Origin: Caldilineaceae bacterium
GTDB lineage: Bacteria > Chloroflexota > Anaerolineae > Caldilineales > Caldilineaceae
Assembly: GCA_019637645.1 (NCBI GenBank)
Contig: JAHBVH010000100.1
Coordinates: forward strand, 1 to 27,858
Length of the DNA: 27,858 nucleotides
Reading direction: 5' to 3'
Part shown: positions 7,971 through 16,063 of the stretch, piece after piece
Layout of the letters: every line of letters starts with the position of its first letter
Position numbering within the stretch: position 1 is the first letter of the stretch
Notes under the pieces: generated by a model
Seen by the model: only the letters and a program-made list of their open reading frames with translations
What the model was told of the DNA's origin: nothing
Databases searched by the model: none
Translations under genes and position numbers: made by a program

Positions 7971-8006
7971 AAAAAGGTGAGTGATCCAGGATACACTCAC
8001 CTTTTT
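7971..8006 (-). terminator. Rho-independent terminator after the cytochrome c gene
   Basis: A perfect 13-bp inverted repeat (AAAAAGGTGAGTG / CACTCACCTTTTT) with a 10-nt loop, T-rich on both strands, 66 nt after the cytochrome stop. It is symmetrical and could terminate in both directions. Confidence 0.9.
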
Positions 8007-8072
8007 GCATATGCTATGCTACACTTTTCAAAATAACGGTTCACCCAAGCAGTAACAGCCTACAGCCTTGGC

Positions 8073-8630
8073 TTACTGACCATTGTGCTGCAAGAGATAG
8101 GCGACCATTTCAGCTAGCTCTTGCGTTGACATCGTATCGCCAAAATTTTGCGGCATGATGTTACCAGGATACCCAGGCACCACAAAGGCATTAGGCTGCA
8201 CAATGCTATCATAGAGATAAAGGGCTGGGCTCTCTCCTGAGACACGGATCACCGCAGCATCCCCAATATTATGCCAAGTGGGACCAGTCGAAACCGTGTT
8301 TGGATCAGTTGCATGGCAACCAACACAGCCATATTTAAGGGCAATCGACTGACCAGCACTGGCATCAGCGCCTTCGATAGCCTGGCGGACATCATCGGGC
8401 AGCCCAGCATAGATTTGATCAGGTGTTAACTCGGCCAATTTCGGCGGAACCGGCGTCGGCTCAATCTGAATATCACCCTCCGAGCGCGCAATTACTAAAC
8501 GCGGACCTAGATCAGGCGAAATAATCTCGCCTGTCGCATCAGGTGCACAACCGACGACAATAAGCATGACGCTTATGAACAGACAACTTGCAATCACCGC
8601 CAAACGATGATGGGGTGCAAGGGAATTCAT
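8073..8630 (-). CDS. Lipoprotein mono-haem c-type cytochrome
   Basis: A 185-residue exported lipoprotein: signal peptide residues 1-27 with lipobox VVGC (Cys28), a roughly 60-residue linker, then a class I cytochrome c domain with the haem-attachment site CVGCH (102-106) and a likely distal Met ligand in NIMP (Met159), ending in the usual C-terminal helix ([14 protein letters not shown]). It should carry electrons on the outer face of the membrane. The start at 8630 has GGAGGT 4 nt upstream; an in-frame ATG 16 codons earlier has no such support. It is transcribed alone and ended by a strong terminator. Which respiratory complex it serves (alternative complex III, terminal oxidase) cannot be told here. 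Confidence 0.9.
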   Translation of the reverse strand: MNSLAPHHRLAVIASCLFISVMLIVVGCAPDATGEIISPDLGPRLVIARSEGDIQIEPTPVPPKLAELTPDQIYAGLPDDVRQAIEGADASAGQSIALKYGCVGCHATDPNTVSTGPTWHNIGDAAVIRVSGESPALYLYDSIVQPNAFVVPGYPGNIMPQNFGDTMSTQELAEMVAYLLQHNGQ

Positions 8631-8788
8631 CCATACCTCCACAGGCACTGAAGTTCTTGGCTGATCGTTGAAATACAAAAAATACCACTAGTTGTTTGGC
8701 TGCGTACTTTTGAAACCCATTGTCTCTTGCACAGATGGGGTAAGTTCAAAAAGTAATGGTTCGCAACAGTAGCTACTGCCTAGGGCAA

Positions 8789-8794
8789 ATTATA
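8789..8794 (-). promoter_or_regulatory. Candidate -10 element of the cytochrome c gene
   Basis: A perfect TATAAT on the minus strand about 160 nt upstream of the cytochrome start, in an AT-rich stretch. The -35 is weak (TTGTGC at 19-nt spacing). Confidence 0.4.
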
Positions 8795-8865
8795 CTAAAA
8801 TAGCACCTTTGTGGCACAACTTTGGATCTTTATGCAATGATTTGTTGCTTCATTCACAATCGTGA

Positions 8866-9069
8866 CTAGTGTAACACAGCCTCACAATCTGGGCAATTCG
8901 CTGCACGTCTGCGCAATAATTCACAAAGCGTAATCAAGATAAAAGCTAAGTAGCCGACAAGGAACCATGTTATCATTGTGCCAACTCTTCTTAATTGCCA
9001 ATCTACGCATTGGTCAGTTCCGTAGCGGCGCTCCCAAAAGAAACCAATGATGTCAACCAAGGTATCCAT
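8866..9069 (-). CDS. Putative small membrane protein with a CPDC motif
   Basis: A 67-residue ORF with one strong hydrophobic segment (MITWFLVGYLAFILITLCELL), a following Arg-rich cytoplasmic anchor and a C-terminal CPDC that could bind metal. It is not recognised. No Shine-Dalgarno precedes the ATG at 9069, and that codon overlaps the start of the divergent MFS remnant, so an internal ATG at 8976 (36 residues, preceded by AAGAAGAG) may be the true start. It may also be a chance ORF, but the membrane segment plus Cys pair argue for reality. Confidence 0.35.
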   Translation of the reverse strand: MDTLVDIIGFFWERRYGTDQCVDWQLRRVGTMITWFLVGYLAFILITLCELLRRRAANCPDCEAVLH

Positions 9070-9753
9070 GTCTGCATTGAAGGTTTCTCGCGTTTTTTAT
9101 TTTTGCTATTCGGCGGCGATGGCTTCCTTGAGTCCATTTCTAGCGCTCTACTATCGGCAAATTGGCCTCTTGGCAGGGATTCCTCCCCTGCTGGGGTTGA
9201 TTGCAGCACCCTTATGGGGCGCCCTGGCCGACGCTACCCAACAACATAAACGCTTGCTGGCCGTGGCGGTCATCGGTATGCATAGGCTTTGGGGACGGTA
9301 GGCTGGGGCGGAGCTGCGCCACTCGTAGGTGTAGCCATTGAACGCGCGGGCGGCTACTCTTGGCCTTGAGTGCCAGTGCCTTACGCATGTTTAGTGATGC
9401 CCTCATGCCAGTGGCCTGGTTTGTCTTGCCGAGCCATTTGTTATATGGTTTGACTTTTTCTGCCATTCACATGGCAGGTGTTTCCTATGCCAACCAAGCC
9501 GCCCCCCGGCATGGGGGCAACCACGCAAGAACGGCTGAGTGGGGTTAGTATGGGGTTGGCCGGGTCAGTCGGTGCGCTATTGGGCGGTGTGCTCTATGAG
9601 CGGATTGGGGCAACTCCGATGTTTGGTTGGGGTGGGGTTGTCGTATTAATCGGCTTGCTCTTTTTTGCTGTAGCCGGACGGCAAGCCGCCGAACTGCAAC
9701 AGACATCATCCTCACATTCCTCCCTAGCATCAACATCCCATCCTGACCAATAG
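9068..9753 (+). pseudogene. Decayed major facilitator superfamily transporter
   Basis: MFS-like sequence is spread over three frames. Frame 1 opens at the ATG at 9068 (FYFCYSAAMASLSPFLALYY, then GLIAAPLWGALAD with the loop 2-3 signature). After about 9250 the reading shifts to GTVGWGGAAPLVGVAIERAGG, which ends in TGA at about 9367. A third segment (MFSDALMPVAWFVLPSHLLYGLTF...) follows, and a last shift in a run of six C (9504-9509) leads to GMGATTQERLSGVSMGLAG and the C-terminal helices. The total, about 225 codons, is well below a 390-420-residue MFS protein, so an internal deletion is likely on top of at least three frameshifts. The closest guess is the MFS_1-like sugar/nucleoside group. 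Sequencing error could explain single shifts but not the shortening. Confidence 0.8.
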
Positions 9754-9795
9754 AATGAACCAATTCTCGACCCGATAATTTAGTCGCAGAAACGG

Positions 9796-9841
9796 CGAAA
9801 GCCTCATGGTCAGTGTAACACAGCTGACCATGAGGCTTTCG
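9796..9841. terminator. Strong 18-bp perfect hairpin between MFS remnant and tRNA cluster
   Basis: Arms 9796-9813 and 9824-9841 are perfectly complementary around a 10-nt loop, between the convergent MFS remnant and tRNA-Arg. T-tracts are poor (TTTCGTCT on plus, TTTCGCCG on minus), so it may act as a bidirectional terminator or RNA-end stabiliser rather than a textbook one. Confidence 0.7.
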
Positions 9842-9863
9842 TCTCATCAAACAATTCTGTTAG

Positions 9864-9937
9864 TATCCCCGTGAGGATTTGAACCTCAGACCTCTTGGAC
9901 CGCAACCAAGCGCTCTAATCCGCTGAGCTACGGGGAC
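9864..9937 (-). tRNA. tRNA-Arg (anticodon GCG)
   Basis: A complete 74-nt cloverleaf on the minus strand: acceptor GTCCCCG with CGGGGAT (first pair G-U), D-arm GCTC/GAGC with A20 (an Arg identity base), anticodon stem CTTGG/CCAAG with loop TTGCGGT, and T-arm TGAGG/CCTCA with TTCAAAT. The anticodon at positions 34-36 reads GCG, decoding CGC/CGU. CCA is not encoded (A73 followed by CTA). Last of a three-tRNA cluster. Confidence 0.93.
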
Positions 9938-9987
9938 ATAATATAAAGGCTTTTCGTTGATTGTGTAAAGCACAAGAACGAAAACCG

Positions 9988-10083
<96 letters not shown>

Positions 10084-10132
10084 TGTCTAGCGACCTAATT
10101 ACTGCTAATCACAGACAACGGCATATTCAACA

Positions 10133-10222
<90 letters not shown>

Positions 10223-10359
10223 ACGGATGGTTGGCTCGTCTGTTACTGCTGCTCGCCATACAAATTCGTGTACGATGGCCTATTACGAACGTTTGGCCGC
10301 GCCTAGCGCTGAGTAATAACCGCCAGTTATTTTGTGACACTCGCGTGCCAGCGAGGTGT

Positions 10360-10388
10360 AGTATACAATAGGAGAAGTAGGCTGTCAA
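10360..10388 (-). promoter_or_regulatory. Sigma-70-type promoter of the tRNA cluster
   Basis: On the minus strand TTGACA (10383-10388), a 17-bp spacer and TATACT (10360-10365). Transcription would start near 10353, about 130 nt before tRNA-Ser(TGA), and could run through all three tRNAs to the hairpin at 9796-9841. Confidence 0.75.
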
Positions 10389-10452
10389 ATTCTACACGGC
10401 AAAAAATGTACACTGTTGTGAGGGCTTACGCACCAAGATTGGTCCCACCAAA

Positions 10453-10483
10453 GCCCGATCAGGTTTGGCAAATCTGATCGGGC
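10453..10483 (-). terminator. Hairpin downstream of the aldolase/dehydrogenase gene, repeat-like
   Basis: A perfect 10-bp inverted repeat (GCCCGATCAG / CTGATCGGGC), extended by a G-T and A-T pairs, about 30 nt after the stop at 10513. There is no T-tract, so factor-independent termination is uncertain. Its core (CAGGTTT-N-GCAAA) matches the palindrome at 4093-4124, suggesting a repeat family. Confidence 0.6.
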
Positions 10484-10512
10484 CAGCGCTGCGTATGGCC
10501 TAGGTCTGTGGG

Positions 10513-12510
10513 CTAGATCACTCGCTCATTGCCGCCGTCAATGGGCAGTTGCGCCCCCGTGGTCTTGGCGAAGACGGGGCCAACCAAGGCACAAGCCACC
10601 GCTGCTACATCCTTGGATGTGATCTCAGTCTGGAGCAAATTGTTGCGCTTATAGGCTTCGACACTCAGGCCGTAGCTACGAGCGCGACTCTCTAATACTT
10701 CAGGGGTCCAAATGCCTGTATCGAACACTTGGTTGGGGTGTAGCACATTGACGCGAATGCCAAACTGGCCGAGCTCTAGCGCAGCCACCCGCGCCAATTG
10801 GGTCAAACCCGCTTTAGCAACCGAGTAGGCACCTGCGCCTGGCCCCGGTGCAGGCACATTTTTCGAGGCAATAATCACCACCGCTGGATCAAGGCCCAAC
10901 TTTAGGTAGGGAATGGCGGCTTGCAAGAGCTGCTGATGGCTCGTTAGGTTCAAGTCGAGACTGCGCGCCCACGCTTGGCTGTCCATCTCGGCGATCGTCT
11001 GGCTTTTGGGAAACATGCCCGCGTTACAGACGAGAATATCGAGCCCGCCAAAAGCTTGAACTGTGGCTTCCACCGCTGCGACCAACTGGCTAGGATCAGT
11101 CACGTCGCAGATTTGGCCGAGCACACTAGCGGAGGTAAAGAGAGTTTGGATCGAGGGATGAATGTCCAAGGCCGCGACGCAAGCCCCTTGGGCAACCAAG
11201 GCTTCGACACACGCTTTCCCGATGCCACTGGCAGCCCCCGTAACCAAAGCAATTTTGCCTTGCAGTGCAGGGCCGCCTTTGTTCTGCCGGGTGGCTTTGG
11301 CTTGTTCTAATTCCCAATATTCCACTTCAAAAATTTCAAACTCGCCCAGCGTACGCCACCCCCCTAGGGCCTCGGCCTGGGGAATGGCAGCCATGGTATG
11401 CTCGTTAATATCATTGATGATGGCAGCCTCTTTGACGGACGGAGCAAAGGCAATCGTCCCATAGCCCGGCCAGACGGCCCACCGCGGGGCTGGTTCCAAC
11501 TTTTTGAGGGGCTTGTTCCCAAAGGTCTGTTGATAGGTTGCCAGATTACGTTCAAAATAGGCGTCATAGGCGGTGACGTAGGCTTGGACAGCGGCGACGA
11601 CCTCTTCACCGAGCACGACAGGGACACGCCGTGTACGCAAGACATGGTCGGGCGTGAGGAGGCCGCGCGTGGCGATGGTTGTAAGATTGGGTAGATTGGC
11701 AAAACGCAGGGCCACGTCGTTGGTGTTAAGGCGCGCGATCACGGCTTCGCCCCGCGCCTTGGAAACAGCTTGGCGGAGCTGGGCTAGCGCAGTCAGTTTT
11801 GGCGGTTGGGGGACAATGGCGGGCAAGAAGAGCTTGGCCTGTTTTTGCAGATATTCTTCGGCCTGCGTGACAATGGCTAAGTGCTGTTCATAGCTGCTTT
11901 GGGCATCATTGGCAAAGGTAAAGACGCCGTGGTTCATGAGCAGGATACCCTCTAGCTGTTGCCAATCAATCCCTTGGGTCATCTGGTAGACTGTCCGCGC
12001 CAGGATAAAGCCCGGCATGACATAGGGCACGATCAACAGGCGGGGACCGTATAGATCCCGAATGCGCATGGTGCCGTCCGGGGTATTCATCACTGTAACG
12101 ACGGCATCGGCATGGCTATGATCGACAAAGGTAAACGGGATAATGGCGTGGAGAATGGTCTCAACTGAGGGAGTTGGTGCGCTGGGGTCCAACAGGGCAC
12201 TGCGCAACGTTTTGACCATATCGCCGTCGCTCAAGGTGGCAAAATCGGCCAATCGCCGCGCCACCGCTAAGCGCACGGGAGCAAAACCGGCCTTTTCGAT
12301 GGTCCCCAAGTCCCAGCCACTGCCTTTGACATAGAGGGTCTCCACCGGGTCGCCAAAGATATCGGTTGCAATCGCTTTAACGGAGGTATTACCGCCGCCG
12401 TGAAGCACCAATGCTGGATCGCCGCCCAGAAGGCGCGAGCTATAGACCCGCAGGGCTAATGGGTCATGGGCATGGGTAGCCGCAATTTTGTCATTCCATA
12501 AACTTTGCAT
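10513..12510 (-). CDS. Bifunctional class II aldolase / short-chain dehydrogenase (RhaEW/YuxG type)
   Basis: A 665-residue fusion. The N-terminal part (about 1-400) is a class II aldolase with metal-binding HSHADAV and LMNHGVF motifs. The C-terminal part (about 410-665) is a short-chain dehydrogenase with the cofactor loop TGAASGIG and the catalytic YSVAK. In rhamnose degradation such fusions (RhaEW, characterised in Chloroflexus and Bacillus relatives) split L-rhamnulose-1-phosphate into DHAP and L-lactaldehyde and oxidise the latter. No rhamnose isomerase or kinase is in this window, so a related substrate is possible. The ATG at 12510 has AAGGA 8 nt upstream; the upstream in-frame extension has no such site. 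It is the last gene of the aminotransferase-PhyH-aldolase group and follows PhyH by 96 nt. Confidence 0.9.
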   Translation of the reverse strand: MQSLWNDKIAATHAHDPLALRVYSSRLLGGDPALVLHGGGNTSVKAIATDIFGDPVETLYVKGSGWDLGTIEKAGFAPVRLAVARRLADFATLSDGDMVKTLRSALLDPSAPTPSVETILHAIIPFTFVDHSHADAVVTVMNTPDGTMRIRDLYGPRLLIVPYVMPGFILARTVYQMTQGIDWQQLEGILLMNHGVFTFANDAQSSYEQHLAIVTQAEEYLQKQAKLFLPAIVPQPPKLTALAQLRQAVSKARGEAVIARLNTNDVALRFANLPNLTTIATRGLLTPDHVLRTRRVPVVLGEEVVAAVQAYVTAYDAYFERNLATYQQTFGNKPLKKLEPAPRWAVWPGYGTIAFAPSVKEAAIINDINEHTMAAIPQAEALGGWRTLGEFEIFEVEYWELEQAKATRQNKGGPALQGKIALVTGAASGIGKACVEALVAQGACVAALDIHPSIQTLFTSASVLGQICDVTDPSQLVAAVEATVQAFGGLDILVCNAGMFPKSQTIAEMDSQAWARSLDLNLTSHQQLLQAAIPYLKLGLDPAVVIIASKNVPAPGPGAGAYSVAKAGLTQLARVAALELGQFGIRVNVLHPNQVFDTGIWTPEVLESRARSYGLSVEAYKRNNLLQTEITSKDVAAVACALVGPVFAKTTGAQLPIDGGNERVI

Positions 12511-12606
12511 AGCATTTCCTTTTTCAGTAGTTGCGTCTTGTGGATACCCAAAATTGTAATCCACCACGAGGCGATTGCCAAAGCGCAGCCAAGCAAGCAA
12601 GGCCGC

Positions 12607-13494
12607 TTAGGGCCACCGATGGACACGCAGGCCCTGGCGATTGGTAACCGCGGCGGCCCATTGCGCTGCCCAACGATTGTAGTCCGTCAGCACAGCAGCG
12701 GGATTGGCTTGGCTACGCACAACAAACGCGGGGTAAAAAGGCCGCCCCGTTGCGGTGCCCATCGCTTGGTAGCGTAGATCCATGCTCCAACGCACGGTGT
12801 CGGTGGTGTTGCGGCCTGAACTGTGAGGCGTATGTTTGTGCAATAATAGCACGCTACCACGCCGCATAGGCAGCGTTACAATGGGATGATGAGCGAGATA
12901 ATCGCCATGAATGGCGGTGCCCAGCCCGCGCTTGGTGCGATGGGGCAAGAGACCGCCTTGATGTACCCCAGGGATCACCCGGAGGCAGCCATTTTCTGGG
13001 GTCGCATCCACCAACGGAATCCAGAAGGTGAGAATAAAATAGGGATCGGCCTCGGCCCAGGTGACGCCCGCGTCCTGATGCCAATGAACCACATGGGGGT
13101 CACTACCGCGTGGGGTCAATCCACTAGGCAGCTTGGGGCGTAAATGCTGAATGGGGCTACAGAGGATCTCTGGCCCGATCAAACTCTCGGCCAAATCGAG
13201 CAGCGTAGGATGGTGCAAAAAAGCAAAGGTCGCGGGTCCCCGCTGGTGGGGAATATCGAGTTCGGGATAGAGCATTCCCGTCTCGCGACAGATAGCGGCC
13301 AACCGGCGTTCAAAGGGTTCGGTAGCATAGGGCTGTGAAAGCTGACCAGACGCGTAGAGTTCCTGGGCGCGGCGGTCAATATAGGCGCTATATTCCTGGA
13401 TGATTGGTGCGAGATCAGCAGCGGTCAGCACCTCTTCAACCAGCAAAAAACCATCCCGCTGAAATTGTGCGATCTGCTCAGTTGATAGACCCAT
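12607..13494 (-). CDS. Phytanoyl-CoA dioxygenase (PhyH) family Fe(II)/2-oxoglutarate oxygenase
   Basis: A 295-residue cytoplasmic protein of the PhyH family. The metal triad is recognisable: HQD (His139, Asp141) in HWHQDAG and a distal His (His224 in HTPHSSGRN), with Arg235 a good candidate for 2-oxoglutarate binding. PhyH proteins hydroxylate acyl-CoAs, phosphonates, ectoine or many small molecules, so family membership does not fix a substrate. The start has AAAGGA 5 nt upstream. The gene lies between an aminotransferase and an aldolase/dehydrogenase on the same strand. A 19-bp-stem repeat occupies the gap to the aminotransferase gene. Confidence 0.9.
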   Translation of the reverse strand: MGLSTEQIAQFQRDGFLLVEEVLTAADLAPIIQEYSAYIDRRAQELYASGQLSQPYATEPFERRLAAICRETGMLYPELDIPHQRGPATFAFLHHPTLLDLAESLIGPEILCSPIQHLRPKLPSGLTPRGSDPHVVHWHQDAGVTWAEADPYFILTFWIPLVDATPENGCLRVIPGVHQGGLLPHRTKRGLGTAIHGDYLAHHPIVTLPMRRGSVLLLHKHTPHSSGRNTTDTVRWSMDLRYQAMGTATGRPFYPAFVVRSQANPAAVLTDYNRWAAQWAAAVTNRQGLRVHRWP

Positions 13495-13518
13495 CGTTGT
13501 CCTTTCGGTTAGGCAGTG

Positions 13519-13573
13519 GACGCGGATAGACGCGGATGGACGCGGATAAAATCAATCCGCGTCCATCCGTGTC
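13519..13573. repeat. GACGCGGATG repeat: three 10-bp units plus 19-bp inverted arm
   Basis: Three tandem near-copies of GACGCGGATA/G (519-528, 529-538, 539-548 after 13000) are followed by an inverted copy. Arms 13529-13547 and 13555-13573 pair over 19 bp with one G-T mismatch and a 7-nt loop (AAAATCA). It fills most of the 114-bp gap between the PhyH and aminotransferase genes and would form a strong hairpin in their mRNA. Confidence 0.8.
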
Positions 13574-13608
13574 CTCATTGCATACGTCGATCTACGTACC
13601 CCTGGCAC

Positions 13609-14772
13609 TCAATAGCCTGGCAGTTCCAGGCCAACGAGGCTCGCCCCGAGCGGCACAGCAATCCCCTTTTCAGTGCGGAGGAACTCTTCAATGCCCAACA
13701 GGAAGGGAATCAAATATTCTTTGGAGCCCGAGCGGCCCATGTGGCTCACGCGGAAGGCTTTGCCACCAATTTTGCCCCAAGTGCCCGAGACCAGGAAGTT
13801 ATGCTTTGCGGCCAAATAATCCCGCACCTCTTGTTCGTGTTCCATACTCGGGTGTTTACAAACCGCGCTCACGGTAAACGATGCTACCTGATCTGCCGTC
13901 AGCATGGGAAAGCCGATCGCGCTCAGCCCGGTGCGCACGGCCTTTTGCGCCCAGGCATAGCGCGCCCAATGACCTTGTAACGTCTCCACTTCGATGATGC
14001 GCTTTAGGCTGGCATGCAATCCCATGATCAGATTGCTAGCCATGGTGGTTGGGGCATAGCGCCCTTGCCCGCGATACTGTTTCCAATTGGAAAGGTTATA
14101 ATACCAACCACGTCCACCTTGGGCTTGCTTGGTATCCACAATGGACCAAGCCCGTTCGCTCACAGAAATAAAGCCGAGGCCGGGGGCCATTTCTAGCGCT
14201 TTATTAGAAGAACTACAAACCACATCGAGTTCCCAGCGATCCACGGGCAGGTCATAGCCACCCATGGCCGAAACAGCGTCTACCAAAATCGGTAGGTCAC
14301 GAGCATGGGCCATTTCCGCCAGTTCTTTAACGGGGTTCCGCACACCGGTACCAGTCTCGTTGGCCACCACCGCTAGCCCGGCAAGATCAGGGTGTTGGGC
14401 TAAGGTTTTCTCGACTTGTGCCAGATCAGCCGCGCACCCCCACTCATTTTCGATCTCAACCACGTCACATTCATAGGCGCGTAGAATTTCCACGGTGCGA
14501 TAGGCAAAGGGGCCATTACAGACAACCGCCACCTTTTCGCCACGGGTAAAGAGGCTAGCCGCCCCCATTTCCACGGCACCAGAACCAGGCGCCGTCAAAA
14601 TAAAAATATCGTTTTCACTTTGGAAGACCTGCTTGAGATAGCCAATCGTCTCATCTTGCAGGGGCCGCCACTCTTCCGCAAAGTTGGAGCGCACCTTCTG
14701 CCCCATGGCCACCAACGTCTCATCCCAGACATCAACAGGACCGGGAATCATTAATTTAGGTTCTTGTGTCAT
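13609..14772 (-). CDS. Class V aminotransferase (alanine/serine-glyoxylate aminotransferase-like)
   Basis: A 387-residue PLP enzyme. Visible features are the N-terminal MIPGPVDV, a PLP-phosphate-binding GSGA turn (63-66), Asp165 in VDAVSAMGG that contacts the pyridine nitrogen, and the Schiff-base Lys191 in SSSNKALEMAPGLGF. This subgroup includes alanine-glyoxylate, serine-pyruvate, purine ureidoglycine-glyoxylate and 2-aminoethylphosphonate-type transaminases; I cannot choose between them. AGGA lies 7 nt before the ATG. It is the first gene of a minus-strand group with PhyH and aldolase/dehydrogenase, which suggests it supplies or removes an amino group in the same catabolic pathway (inference). 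The 444 bp upstream carry several repeats. Confidence 0.9.
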   Translation of the reverse strand: MTQEPKLMIPGPVDVWDETLVAMGQKVRSNFAEEWRPLQDETIGYLKQVFQSENDIFILTAPGSGAVEMGAASLFTRGEKVAVVCNGPFAYRTVEILRAYECDVVEIENEWGCAADLAQVEKTLAQHPDLAGLAVVANETGTGVRNPVKELAEMAHARDLPILVDAVSAMGGYDLPVDRWELDVVCSSSNKALEMAPGLGFISVSERAWSIVDTKQAQGGRGWYYNLSNWKQYRGQGRYAPTTMASNLIMGLHASLKRIIEVETLQGHWARYAWAQKAVRTGLSAIGFPMLTADQVASFTVSAVCKHPSMEHEQEVRDYLAAKHNFLVSGTWGKIGGKAFRVSHMGRSGSKEYLIPFLLGIEEFLRTEKGIAVPLGASLVGLELPGY

Positions 14773-14852
14773 CCGTTTATCCTAATCTGTGCAATGAATA
14801 GGTGCGCTTGCCATTGATGATGGGTTTATGGCGTAGCCAACGATAGGCCGTA

Positions 14853-14885
14853 GGAGACCCTGCGTAATCTTTATCGAGGGTCTCC
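14853..14885 (-). promoter_or_regulatory. Perfect 9-bp inverted repeat in the aminotransferase leader
   Basis: GGAGACCCT (14853-14861) and AGGGTCTCC (14877-14885) flank a 15-nt loop, 80-113 nt upstream of the start codon. It is either an RNA hairpin in the leader or an operator with half-sites two to three helical turns apart. Confidence 0.45.
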
Positions 14886-15011
14886 GCAATGGGCTTAGCC
14901 ACCATGGTGATCATTGGTTATGTAATTGGTTATGATCAAAGCGTTGGGAGTATAAATCATACGCGCTGCCTAGCAGCACCTTAAACATGCCGCGATTCTT
15001 TATCTATGACC

Positions 15012-15043
15012 GTATAGTGTATATACAGTATAGCGTATATATC
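15012..15043. promoter_or_regulatory. Two 16-bp tandem repeats with a TGTATATACA palindrome
   Basis: Copies 15012-15027 and 15028-15043 match at 13 of 16 positions. TGTATATACA in copy one is a perfect 10-bp palindrome of the kind bound by GntR-type regulators (inference). Located about 240-270 nt upstream of the aminotransferase gene and 170 nt after the ftsB-like stop. Confidence 0.4.
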
Positions 15044-15216
15044 GTGGCCTAGGCAATGATGGCATGGCGAAAGAAGAGGGCAAGCGCAAACTTTGTCAGA
15101 GCAACAGCCGCGCAGAAGAAGGTTAAATTTCTAGATAGAGTTGTACATAGCGACGTAAATGAATTACCGTTGGCAGAACGAGGTCTGTACCGGCGCGCGG
15201 GTAGGCTGGTTAGGCG

Positions 15217-15591
15217 TCAGAAACCTAGAGAGCGAAGCCACTCCTGCCAAAAAGGTGGACCGACAGGGGCAGGCACCGTGAGTTGCTCGCTGGATGGCGC
15301 TGTCGATGGTGCGCCTTCGACAATCATGAGCAATTCATCACCAGGCTGAACCAAGCCCAACTCATTGCGTGCGACTTCTTCCACATAGGCATCACTGCGC
15401 ACATAGATAAACTGTTGTTGAAGGGCCTGTTGCCGCTGTTGTGCTAGGGCAATGCGGTTCGTTTGCTCTTCGATAGTACGCTCTAAATAGGCTTTCGTTG
15501 CCAAGCGTTCGCCATAACTAATGGCAAAAAAGATAAAGAGCAAGCAGATAATTACCCAGAGAATACGTGGATTGCGCTTAGCGTTGGTCAT
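15217..15591 (-). CDS. FtsB/DivIC-like septum formation initiator
   Basis: A 124-residue bitopic membrane protein: short basic cytoplasmic N-terminus, one TM helix (about 11-27, ILWVIICLLFIFFAISYG), then a Gln/Arg/Glu-rich coiled coil (about 34-65) and the typical ARNELGLVQPGDELL motif of the FtsB/DivIC family, ending in a Pro-rich tail with an aromatic end. The family bridges FtsL and FtsQ-type proteins in the divisome. I start at the ATG at 15591, since the alternative two codons earlier is TTG. No clear Shine-Dalgarno. It stands alone between tRNA-Leu and a regulatory-looking intergenic stretch. Confidence 0.88.
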   Translation of the reverse strand: MTNAKRNPRILWVIICLLFIFFAISYGERLATKAYLERTIEEQTNRIALAQQRQQALQQQFIYVRSDAYVEEVARNELGLVQPGDELLMIVEGAPSTAPSSEQLTVPAPVGPPFWQEWLRSLGF

Positions 15592-15667
15592 CAGCAAGGA
15601 CTCGACTGAATCACTAGTTGTACATATACGGAGCGAGGTGTTCTTCCTTATGTACGAGACTGGATAT

Positions 15668-15698
15668 AAAAAAGGAGGCTTCGCTAGCGAAGTCTCCT
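15668..15698 (-). terminator. Rho-independent terminator after tRNA-Leu
   Basis: On the minus strand an 11-bp stem with a CTAG loop is followed by six T, about 11 nt after the tRNA 3' end. Confidence 0.9.
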
Positions 15699-15708
15699 CC
15701 CATCAAGA

Positions 15709-15792
<84 letters not shown>

Positions 15793-15812
15793 GTGCATCA
15801 ACCTAGGAAGGA

Positions 15813-15841
15813 AGCTTATCATGCTTTTTTTGCGCTGTCAA
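15813..15841 (-). promoter_or_regulatory. Candidate promoter of tRNA-Leu
   Basis: On the minus strand TTGACA (15836-15841), a 17-bp spacer and TAAGCT (15813-15818). The predicted start lies about 14 nt before the tRNA 5' end. The -10 is poor, but position and the perfect -35 support it. Confidence 0.6.
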
Positions 15842-16045
15842 ACTGCCCCTGTTTCAAATCGCTTATCGGCTAGCAACCATAGTTGTTGGTGGAACTGAAC
15901 AACCGACACAATGCTTTATCATGCACTTTTCCGTTGGACATTCTCCTGGGCATAGTGTATCCTCCGCAGAGGATTTCTTGCTCATCCCACTTTTCACGCG
16001 CCAACAGCAAACCAGAGATTCAGATTTATAAGCTTGATCCAACTT

Positions 16046-16063
16046 ATTGGGATAACGCCCAAT
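16046..16063 (+). promoter_or_regulatory. Small hairpin before the BMP-lipoprotein ribosome-binding site
   Basis: ATTGGG and CCCAAT with a 6-nt loop, ending 6 nt before the AGGAGA Shine-Dalgarno. It may tune translation. No purine-riboswitch core is visible around it. Confidence 0.3.

Larger units (their letters stand above)
14773..15216. other. 444-bp intergenic region upstream of the aminotransferase operon
   Basis: No convincing gene. It contains a perfect 9-bp inverted repeat with a 15-nt loop (14853-14885), a 12-bp tandem repeat with ATTGGTTATG cores (14913-14936), a minus-strand TATACT at 14949-14954 that could be a -10 element, and two 16-bp tandem copies of a GTATAG-GTATATA motif (15012-15043), the first containing the palindrome TGTATATACA. 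Together these look like a regulatory region for the genes transcribed leftward from 14772. Confidence 0.6.

Noticed and set aside
15056..15349. 97-residue plus-strand ORF partly in the intergenic region
   Set aside because: Half of it is antisense to the FtsB-like gene, no Shine-Dalgarno, and composition is not protein-like.
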